A stretch of DNA of 64,000 nucleotides from Sodiomyces alkalinus F11 (Eukaryota; Ascomycota; Sordariomycetes; Glomerellales; Plectosphaerellaceae), in assembly GCF_003711515.1 (NCBI RefSeq), contig NW_021167086.1, forward strand, positions 440,330-504,329, in the 5' to 3' direction. The translations under genes and the position numbers were made by a program. A model generated the notes under the pieces. It was not told the DNA's origin. It worked only from the letters and a program-made list of their open reading frames with translations, and did not search any database. Shown here piece by piece: positions 1 to 8,523 of the stretch (its first letter is position 1; the number at the start of each line of letters is the position of its first letter).

Positions 1-2905
1 TAGACTATTAGGTAGAAAACGCGTTAAAAGCTATTAGACCTATCTCCTAGAAATAAAGTACTAACTATATAGTAAATAACTACGATAATATTATAGAAAA
101 TAAGCTAATAATTAACGACTTCGTAAAGGCTCTAAGGGCAGTTCTTAATAATATAAAGAGCCTTTAGTCTGCTATAAAGTATAGAGTTAGATTCTACGTA
201 TTCCTTAAATACGGTATTTATTATCTTCTTCTATATACCTCTTTATATATATTTCCTGGCTTATTTATCTATAATCTAAGAACCTAGTTATATATACTAG
301 TATCTAACTAATTCTATTAAAGCCTTAATACGTTTTATATACTCTTTCTATAAAGTAAGCGAGCTTTATTACGTCTTTATACTACTATAAAAGCATTTGG
401 TATTAGTATTCTTTAACTAACTAGGCCTTATAAAATCCTTTTCGAATATATTATTAGTATTATATATACTTTTAAGGGTACTAAAGATATAGTATCTAAC
501 TCGATAATATAAATACTAAGTTATATTATAGTTAAATTATATAATATAGTCTATATATCTAATATAAACCTATGCCTATAAGCATATTAAACTTATTAAA
601 ACTTAACTTAGACTTATCATAACATATCTATAAATTAGTTCCTAATAGCTAATTACTTTAATAACTATTATATAGTTGTATTTACTAAGGATTTTGTATT
701 TAATAGCTTAGCTATATCTATATTTCTATAATTTATTATAGTATTATACTAACTACTACTCTACTTTTTAAGAACTTTTAGAATATCTTTAAATATAAAA
801 TAGCGCGCTTATCCTATAGTATAGTGCCTTTTAATAAAGGTTTATAGGTAAAGATATAGTAAGTTTATATAGTATATTTGTAATATATATTAGAAGAATT
901 AGTAATATACTAAAAAGAAGACTACTATTAATAGTAATATATATTTTAGTAGCGGCTAGCTTAGTATTCTACTCTTAATACTAGATTTTATAATACGTAA
1001 TATATAGGTACTAGTTATAATATATAAGTAATTTAATTAAATATTAATCGTCTTTATTTATAATAGTTATAATAGCTATACTATTAATAGTAGCTACCTT
1101 TTAATTACTCTTATATACTTAAGTCTAATTGTTAGCCTTATTTATAATTAGTATAATAATATATAAAATAACTGTATATTTTATAAGTATATTATTTATT
1201 ATATACTTTATCTTATATTATAGAAAGTCGGGCTTATATAGCTAATATATATAGTATAGTATATTATATATTATAGTATATTATATATTATAGTATATTA
1301 TATATTATAGTACTATAATATATATACTATAATATATAATATATATATCACACGTCTTTTAGTTATTAAAATTAATTAAGAAGAAAAAAGGGTATTATTA
1401 TTAAAAAGCCCTTTATTTAAAGCGTTATCCCTTAGGGGATACAAAAACCCTAGGCGCCACCGTACATAAGTAAAAAAAAAACCCTACTAGTTATCCTCTA
1501 GAAGATCCTCGTTATTGTCGCCTATTAGGATATCTATTAGTACGCTGGTGTATATTATTATAAGATAGAGAATATCACTTACTCTCCTTGGCGGCCGCGA
1601 TTAGCGCCCTTCTAAGGCGCGTAATATAGCGCGTAGGGATGCCCTCGAGGTTAAGCGTTATTAAGGTTTTATTTTTACCGGCGGGGGGATCTTCGGTAAC
1701 ACGTTTACGCTTATTCGAGCGCGGGGTTTCGTTAACTTCTGTTTAAGTTAGTATATTATCGTATAGCACTATAAACTAACTTACCGGCTAACGAGTAACT
1801 AGACGAGCCTACGCCGATAGTATAATTACCGTAGCCGCCTTCACCGAAGTCTTTTAGCACTATATATAATGTAAGTGTGCCTTTTCCTGCAGTATATTTA
1901 TCGTACTGATAGCGGCCCCGCTTCTTATCACCGTATATTTACACGAATAACCCGGAAAGAGCCTACGAGCGTGTTATATTAAAATCAGGAAATTTAATAG
2001 CCGCGCCTTTCTAATATTTACGGCGTATAGTAATTCTACGTTTAATCTATATACTTATTAGCGTATATTATCGTACGTTAATGTGAAGATATATACGGTG
2101 GGATTGTTCTCGTTTATATACTACGAGATAGTACTGGCGCACTTCTATTTAAGCTCTATATATCGAATCGTTAGTAAACTACTATACAGAGCGTGTATAG
2201 ATATATACGGTCGAGTATAAAGGTATCTAGCAGCGGGGATTCTAACGTTTCTTTTAGCTAGGTAGGGGGGGGGGGTAGTTCTTCTCTATCGATTTCTGTC
2301 GGCCACTGGTACTATTCATCGCCCGCTATTCTTACTAGAGATTATTTGCTTATGCCCTCTTACGTATAGAACCGTTTCGTCTTGTATAATAGCATATAAC
2401 CTATCACGTAATAAGTTAGCCCTGATCTGGAACGGTTTTGCGATATCTTGCCTAGACCAGTATAGCTAAAGCACTAAAACTGATCTTCCGGACCTATAAA
2501 ATCCGAATCTTGGCCTATTAGACCCGTATAATCGAGCCCTGATACTACCTTAGATGGATCTTGCCTGCGCGGAACCGGATATAGGGGTAACTTACTGGCC
2601 TATAGTTATCTAAAGAGTGAAAATAAGATTAGGTCTAGTGGTGGCGTTATAGTTATGGTAGTAGAAAATTTTTCCTCGTAGCTTATTAGCTTATTATTAC
2701 GTTATAGACTTTTCTTTTACTACTCGTAAATGCTTACGCGGTATTATATAGCAGGTTATAAGAAATTCTCATTTATATAGGCTTTATACGTAATAGTTAT
2801 AGGCGAAATCATTAACTTACTATTTACTATATTCTGATACATAAAGGTAAACAGTACTACTAAGCCTACCTTCGGCGTATACCTAGTGATACGTTATTAC
2901 TATTT
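1..2905. repeat. RIP-degraded AT-rich repeat relic
   Basis: The block is dominated by TA, AT and AA steps while CpA and TpG are almost absent. In 241-480, for example, I count about one CA and two TG against dozens of TA. CpG survives, as in the GC-richer island around 1570-1990. That spectrum (CpA to TpA on both strands) is the signature of repeat-induced point mutation in Pezizomycotina. No ORF of useful length survives and no transposase or reverse transcriptase can be read, so the element class is unknown. Normal dinucleotide content resumes within a few tens of bases near 2905. It may continue left of the window. Confidence 0.85.
1261..1341. repeat. 17-bp tandem repeat followed by its inverted copy
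   Basis: Three head-to-tail copies of a 17-bp unit (ATATTATATATTATAGT) fill 1261-1311. They are followed at once by an imperfect reverse complement (ACTATAATATAT...) to about 1341. The arrangement could fold as an all-AT hairpin or cruciform. It lies inside the RIP block, so mutation drift toward TA may have produced part of the symmetry. Confidence 0.8.
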
Positions 2906-3415
2906 TTAGAAGTTGTTACAGTGTCCCCTGCGGCATGCGGTAGTAGTGGCTGGGGGCGGGTTGGGGTGCGCGGCCCCAGGGGCGGTGGTTGTCGCCCGCG
3001 GCAGTCGCCGCAAAGTAATATTAAAAAGATTTCTGAAAGTCGCAAGTCAGCACTGGATCACAAACACCAAGTCGAACAGCTGGGTTGGAGGAAACGACTT
3101 ACTTTCTCGCCATGTTTTTTGTCAAAAAAAAAAAAAAAAGAAATTGGCGTGGATGGAAGAAGAGAAAACCTGGAACTGGTGTCAGGGGGCATGTCCGGAG
3201 TTATATACCTACACTGGAAAGGAGAAAAAGGGAGGTGGGCGGAAACTTGGAAAGCCAGAGCCTGAGTATCACATACGCTCCTGCTCTTCTACGTGCCTGT
3301 ATGACAGATTGGCAGACCTGCACAGGGAGGTGCACCCGTAAGAGGACGTAGCTCCTACATCTCGGAAGGTAGACTCGAGCCCCTGAAGGCTGAACATACT
3401 CTAACTGCAGGTACC
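2906..3415. other. Border segment without a supported gene
   Basis: Base composition is normal again here, with a G-rich stretch at 2940-3010 and an A17-like run near 3124-3140. Overlapping short open frames exist in all three plus frames but show no domain, start context or splice pattern. I see nothing supportable. Confidence 0.6.
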
Positions 3416-4399
3416 TTACATGTCATTCTCTGTTATAATTTGCCAGGGAAGGTCATGGTTGCTGTCATTCCTGCCAGCAGTGTCATTCGCCCCTTCTTCG
3501 TCGTACTTCGTCTCAGACTTCACCTCTCCCAAGGTCTCTCTTGCCCGTTCTTCCTCAGACTTCACCTCTCCCAAAGTCTCGTTTAACCCTTCTTCTTCCT
3601 CGGGCCTTGCCTTAGGGCAGGGCCACCAGCCCCGCAAGGGCATATCGTCATAGATACAGTTAATAAAACGGCAGTTAGGCCTAAACCACGAGAACCAGTA
3701 GACGGTGCGCCCATTATCGTCAGTTGCAACTGCGCTGGTGATATTCTCTGGGTGGAGATCAGCCAGGCGGAACCGGATTACGGCTTCTGGCGTGGGATCC
3801 GTTATCGTGGTAGGAAACCAGACGGTCAGACTCGCAGTCCAGCTTGGGTCGTCTTCAGAAGAACGGAGGCTGAAGTGTCGGCAGAGGAATTCTTCGGGGT
3901 CGCCCGAAAAGTAGCTGGGTTTCGGTCCCCACCACGGCATTTTCTTCTTATACTCGCGCGTAAGAAAACCGGCCTCCTTAATAACGTTGCTCTCGTCCCA
4001 ATCAAATCCATCCCTCATCAGACGGGCCAAGTCTTCGGTGTGGAGCCACATAACAGCGACCCAGGCTGCCCCCCATTCTTTAGCTATTGTGGAATCGGAA
4101 GAAAGGCATCCAGCAGGGTAGATATTGAGTTGGAGATTTCCAGGCCGGGCTGTTATCGGAGCGGTCGTGGGATTTTGTTCCCTTCGAGGAAGCGGACCTA
4201 TTCGGCTGGTGGAGGGAGGATTCGGAGGGAAACTATCCCACTCAACGGGTTTCGCGTAACCCGGGCCGATATTTTTGCCGTGCATCATCGCGTCCGGATT
4301 CTCTTCGAGGGGGGTCATCTGACTCGTCTCCGTCCCGGATATCCTTTGGTAAGAGGTCCTGCCCCCAAAGAGTTGAAGAACATACGAAAGCAAGCACAT
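3416..4399 (-). CDS. Hypothetical protein, 327 aa, single exon
   Basis: I do not recognise the family. The ORF starts at the ATG at 4399, ends in TAA, and needs no intron. The N-terminus (MCLLSYVLQLFGG) is mildly hydrophobic but too short and neutral to call a signal peptide. The middle third is rich in Trp and aromatic residues (GAAWVAVMWL, MPWWGPKPSYF, YWFSWFRP), which suggests a folded domain. The C-terminal 60 residues are acidic and hold a duplicated ETLGEVKSE motif separated by nine residues, mirrored by an imperfect direct repeat in the DNA near 3505-3575. It is the first gene beyond the RIP block, a position where lineage-specific genes often sit. Its codon use is less GC-biased than that of the housekeeping genes to the right. 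It could be an accessory gene; function is not assignable. Confidence 0.6.
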   Translation of the reverse strand: MCLLSYVLQLFGGRTSYQRISGTETSQMTPLEENPDAMMHGKNIGPGYAKPVEWDSFPPNPPSTSRIGPLPRREQNPTTAPITARPGNLQLNIYPAGCLSSDSTIAKEWGAAWVAVMWLHTEDLARLMRDGFDWDESNVIKEAGFLTREYKKKMPWWGPKPSYFSGDPEEFLCRHFSLRSSEDDPSWTASLTVWFPTTITDPTPEAVIRFRLADLHPENITSAVATDDNGRTVYWFSWFRPNCRFINCIYDDMPLRGWWPCPKARPEEEEGLNETLGEVKSEEERARETLGEVKSETKYDEEGANDTAGRNDSNHDLPWQIITENDM

Positions 4400-5521
4400 A
4401 TTGATAAAGGAGTGTGAATAATTATATCCTGATGGGCCACAGGTGTTTGTGAAGTTGTGTTGTTGGATTCAGGGATGGTGTTCGTGAAGACTCAGGGTCT
4501 AGGGATGGCTTCAGATTACGGTAGCTTGGCGAGGGATGTCTCAACTCTTCCTAAGGTAAGGTATCTGGCTGATGTTCACACCAAGCAGGGGACACTTTTA
4601 GATTACCTTCGATTCTAATTACGACGTGGCAAATAAAAGGAATATAGTAGCCCTCGTAACAGGACTGCACCAACATGTTGGGAATGTTGGTCTGCTTACC
4701 TAGTGGAAAACTTACGAGGGCGGAGGTGAATGTAAGTTTCCCAGGGCGCGAGCCGGTGAGGCCACACCACACCATAATAATACTCGGTGACACGATATAG
4801 GGCGGAGACGGTTCTCCCCGTGAGGGACTTGGACTACGAGAATACATGGTAAGCCACAATTTGTGACATGCCAATACGAGGTATACGCAACGTATATACC
4901 GTGCCTTAGGTACTTTAACTCTCGAGTCGGAAACAATGATATACACGTCGTAGGGATGTTGTGTTTCTTCGGTTACCCTCCTACCCTGCCGAGGCAGGAA
5001 CCTGGAAGGTTTAGATACAGTAATTACCCCTCTTCAGGCAGGTCACCTGACCTGCCAAGATAATGCTGCAGGAGAGTGCTTCTTTGTATTTGTGACTTTT
5101 CGGTGAACTCGGTCGGTTTCGGTTTCAGGGCCTCTTGGCCGCTGACCCACGCCCAAGTTGAGGGTGAGGTGAGGTACCTTACGGAGCAATTACAGTGACT
5201 TACCCCCCTGACCTGGACACCCCTTTTACCCCTCCCCTCCATTCCCCTTCGTCAGCCTCCCCCGTCTCATCGCGACATGCCGACACCCGTACTCACCACT
5301 CACCACTCACCACTCACTGTCCCCAATCCTCCTTATATAAAATCATTTATTCGTTATATGATCTCTTTTCATCCTATTTCTGGGTCACAATCACATAGAA
5401 TTTTATTTAACAAAACATATCTGTTCTAAACAAGCGGTTAACTAAGCAACACATCACAATCGAACCTATACTCAATATTTCTCCCGCCCATAAACCCAGC
5501 GTCCCAGCGTCCCAGCCCATC
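4400..5521. other. Intergenic region upstream of the nucleoside hydrolase
   Basis: No gene can be supported: open frames here are short and lack splice or domain signals. Several copies of short TACCTTAGG/CCTAAGGTA-like words occur (4550-4558, near 4900, near 5170). A CACTCACCA-type short direct repeat lies at about 5290-5320, just before the probable promoter of the gene starting at 5522. Confidence 0.5.
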
Positions 5522-5758
5522 ATGACCATCACACTCCCCGTACCTGTCTGGCTAGACTGCGACCCAGGCCATGATGTAAGTCACCCAGTTGCTCATCCTT
5601 TGCATACACCATGCTCCGTAAATCTAACAGTCGGGCTCTTCGTGTACCCGTAACAGGACACCTTTGCTATCCTCATGGCCGCTTATCACCCCGCCATCAA
5701 ACTCTTGGGCATCTCAACGCTCTTTGGAAACGCACCAGTAGAGTATGCCCACACATCT

Positions 5759-5844
<86 letters not shown>

Positions 5845-6963
5845 TCCATGACTGACAATCCCAGGAAAACCACCCCTAATGCCGCCTCTATTCTCACCGC
5901 CATCAGCAAACACAACGACGTTCCCATATACCGCGGCGCCTCCCATGCTCTCGTCCGCCCGCCCATGCACGCCCCGACCGACATCCACGGCGAGTCGGGT
6001 CTCGACGGCACCGCCCTCCTCCCCCAACCGCTCGTCCCCGCCAACACCACAAAACCAGCCATCGACGCCATGGCCGCCGCCCTCTCCGCCCAACCCCCGA
6101 ACACAGCCTGGCTCGTCGCCACCGGGCCGCTGACCAACGTGGCCGCCCTGTTCCAGAAGCACCCCGCCCTCGTGTCCCACATCAAGGGCCTGAGCCTCAT
6201 GGGCGGCGTCTTCGGCGGCGGCTTCACCGACATTCCCCTGGGCCGCGTCGACTACAAGGAGCGCATAGGCAACTACACCCCCTGGGCCGAGTTCAACATC
6301 ATAGCCGACCCGGAGGCCGCCTCTTTTGTCTTTTCCCATAAGCAACTGTCCGCCAAGACGACCGTCGTGCCTCTGGATCTCAGCCACCAGGTCCTCGCCA
6401 CCGAAGAAGTCCGCACGTTGCTTTTGTATGGCGAGGAGGGGCAGCCCGACGGTCCCGACGGTCAAAACGGTCCCAACGGCCAGGACACCCAACAACAGAA
6501 CGGCCACCCCCAACCCAAATCCACCCTCCGCCAAATGCTCGTCGAGCTCCTCATGTTCTTCGCCAAAACCTACAACGACGTCTTCGGCATCTCCGCCGGC
6601 CCGCCCCTCCACGACCCGCTCGCCCTGGCCGTCGTCCTCATCGGCACCACGCACGAGGTCGCCTTCCACGACTTCGACACCTCCAAGGGCGGCTGCATCA
6701 AGTACCGCGAGCGCTTCGCCGTCACCGTCGACACCGAGGGCACCTACGAGGACGCCGTCGCGGGGCGGACGCAGGCGGGCCGCACCGTCGCCGCCAAACT
6801 CCCGCCCGCGTCCGAGGGCGTCAGGATACCGCGCCGCATGGACGTCGCGCAGTTTTGGCGCGTGTTGGAGGAGTGTATACAGCGGGCGGATGAGGCGAAT
6901 GCCGCGGCTGGGTTTGGGCCGGAGAGTTTGCCGGGGTTGAAGAATGGGACGACGCGGACTTGA
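5522..6963 (+). CDS. URH1: Inosine-uridine preferring nucleoside hydrolase (uridine nucleosidase)
   Basis: Spliced model join(5522..5575,5657..5742,5865..6963), 412 aa. The enzyme hydrolyses the N-glycosidic bond of ribonucleosides in cytosolic salvage, releasing base and ribose. The family Ca2+-binding signature DxDxxxDD is present as D12-C-D14-PGH-D18-D19. Intron 1 falls exactly between D18 and D19, and exon 2 resumes DTFAILMAAYHP. The second catalytic region HDPLALAVV, with the conserved His at about residue 296, is intact. A Gly/Asn/Gln-rich insert (GQPDGPDGQNGPNGQ region) is unlike bacterial homologues. Intron 1 has a CTAAC branch site and CAG acceptor. Intron 2 (5743-5864) uses donor GTATGC, branch ACTGAC and acceptor CAG, and is mostly a (TC)39 microsatellite. 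Substrate preference (uridine or purine nucleosides) cannot be settled from sequence. Confidence 0.88.
5765..5842. repeat. (TC)39 microsatellite inside intron 2
   Basis: An uninterrupted run of TC dinucleotides, 78 nt, occupies most of intron 2 of the nucleoside hydrolase gene and sits just upstream of the ACTGAC branch site, where it may act as an extended polypyrimidine tract. Confidence 0.95.
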
Positions 6964-7557
6964 TGTGTCATGAGTTTCTGTTTTCTTTTTCTTTTTCTTT
7001 CTTTCTTTCTTTCTTTTTTTTTTCATTCTCATTTTTACGTCCATTTCCCTACCTATATAGAGAGACTCGGTGAAGATGTAGAGAGGAAGCGACTGAGAGA
7101 TTACGACAGACATGAGGTGCAAGAGTTGAGTTGTGGCTTGGACACCAACACTTTTAGTATTGTATACGCATGCTACGACGCACAGGGGTAACGTTATACG
7201 ACCAGACGGCCAGCCGTCTCGTGTCCTTTTTAGCTAGATCATGCTAGACCGCTCGAACGAGTCGTTCATATATCAAACTTGAAGATCAGAGTCAATGGCT
7301 AGTCAACATGACATATTTCACCATGGGCACCGGGAGACACAATTACTTGAGATAGCATAGAACCATTGATATTATTGCTAGTTAGCTGTTCCCTTTGACA
7401 GGTGGTAAAAGGGGAGTGTTTCGTCTGGGAATACAATACCCGAATGTCGAGTCTTCCCGTAGATTCCCCTGCTAACATCAGGTCAGCTTCTCTGTCCACG
7501 GTTATCTAACCTACCTTACCTTAGTATCTGTCTGACCCGCAGGGCCAAGACAGCCCT
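6964..7557. other. Convergent intergenic region
   Basis: This is the 3' flank of the nucleoside hydrolase gene and of the minus-strand ORF at 7558. It begins with a TTTC/TTTTC-rich run (about 6985-7030). Beyond that I see no coding or RNA feature. Confidence 0.5.
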
Positions 7558-7917
7558 CTACTCCCCCCCCTGCCGATAGTCAGGGACGTAAAAGAACTCA
7601 TTCCTGCCGTAGCACGCCGGGTTAGCCCACCCCTTCGAGTCCAGCTCGCGCAGGGTCCTACCGCGGACAGGACGGCCGGTGGCGCCGCCGGCCCTCAGGA
7701 AGAGCATCTCGACGAGGTAGGTCGAGCAGGTGACGCAGACCAAGTCCATCGTCGCCTCGCCTTTCTTCCAGGCAATCTCGCGCGGGCTGAAGCGGGCGTG
7801 GAAGTCTTGGATTTCCCGCTCCTTCTCGGAGTTCCAGTTCCCGTTGGCCTTGTCGCGGCTCAGCGTATCGTTCAGGCCGCAGCGGTTGCAGTAGCGGCTG
7901 TTGCCGTCAGGAGACAC
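7558..7917 (-). CDS. Small Cys-containing hypothetical protein; no ATG at the apparent start
   Basis: The open frame reads about 119 aa and ends in TAG at 7558. It contains CNRCG near its start and CVTC about 50 residues later, a pair of CxxC knuckles that could bind one zinc. Between them is a charged helix-like stretch (SEKEREIQDFHARF). The composition looks coding. The first codon of the readable protein is GTG, directly after an A-run (AAAAAAAAAAG). A TATA-like box lies at 8060-8069 and I find no ATG between it and the GTG. The first in-frame ATG is at 7749 and would remove the first CxxC. Explanations are an upstream exon, GUG initiation, a base error beside the homopolymer, or a gene that has lost its start. 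Boundaries at the 5' end are therefore uncertain. Confidence 0.5.
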   Translation of the reverse strand: MSPDGNSRYCNRCGLNDTLSRDKANGNWNSEKEREIQDFHARFSPREIAWKKGEATMDLVCVTCSTYLVEMLFLRAGGATGRPVRGRTLRELDSKGWANPACYGRNEFFYVPDYRQGGE

Positions 7918-8523
7918 CTTTTTTTTTTGTGTGAAAGGGCAAGGATGTTTCTGTCTGTTGAGTGAGAATCCGAAGATTCTTGTTTCTGCTTGAAGTAGGT
8001 GTCAATGTGTTAGCTATGTGGATGGATAGTCTTCTTCTCACTTGACCGAGACGATCCGTTATATTTATACTTGCCGAACCCTCAAGAACAGCGGCATTGA
8101 TACCTTCAGTAGACAGAGAGACATTGCGATGGAAGGCGATTAGAAGATGAATAGGGGTGATGTTTTTGAATCGACTGTGTGTTTGCCCTCGTATGTTTCT
8201 TGTTATTGTTCATACTCCTTGTTCAACTCCATTGTAGGATTCCTTGGACACACAAAGCTCATTGTAAGCTGATTCACCTCGGAAATGGTTGGCATATGGC
8301 GGGTTCCCAAAGCACAAGACGTAAAAGACCGTTTGCGAACCCCCAGCCTTCGGCCCAAAGACAGTCAGTTGTCAGCCCTTTCATTCAGTTTAATGTCTAA
8401 CCATCATTGTCCAAGGTAAGTTATCTAGGGACCCCTATATTTATACATCGAGTTGGCCAGGTAGACGTATACAGGCCAACATTTCTATAATTCTACACGG
8501 AGAATGGCCTTGTCTCGGCACGT
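7918..8523. other. Promoter of the small ORF and 3' flank of OCT1
   Basis: The minus-strand leader and TATA-like element of the 7558 ORF occupy the left part. The right part is the 3' flank of OCT1. Nothing else is recognisable. Confidence 0.5.
8060..8069 (-). promoter_or_regulatory. TATA-like element TATAAATATA
   Basis: On the minus strand TATAAATATA lies about 140 bp upstream of the GTG that opens the 7558-7917 frame, a plausible spacing for a fungal TATA box plus leader. Confidence 0.4.

Noticed and set aside
2913..3351. Overlapping short plus-strand frames just right of the RIP block
   Set aside because: Starts are not convincing, poly-A encodes Lys runs, and no homology or splice sites are visible.
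5686..7122. 478-aa minus-strand open frame opposite the nucleoside hydrolase
   Set aside because: It is a GC-rich shadow of the coding exon, with a low-complexity RE-repeat translated from the TC microsatellite and no domain of its own.
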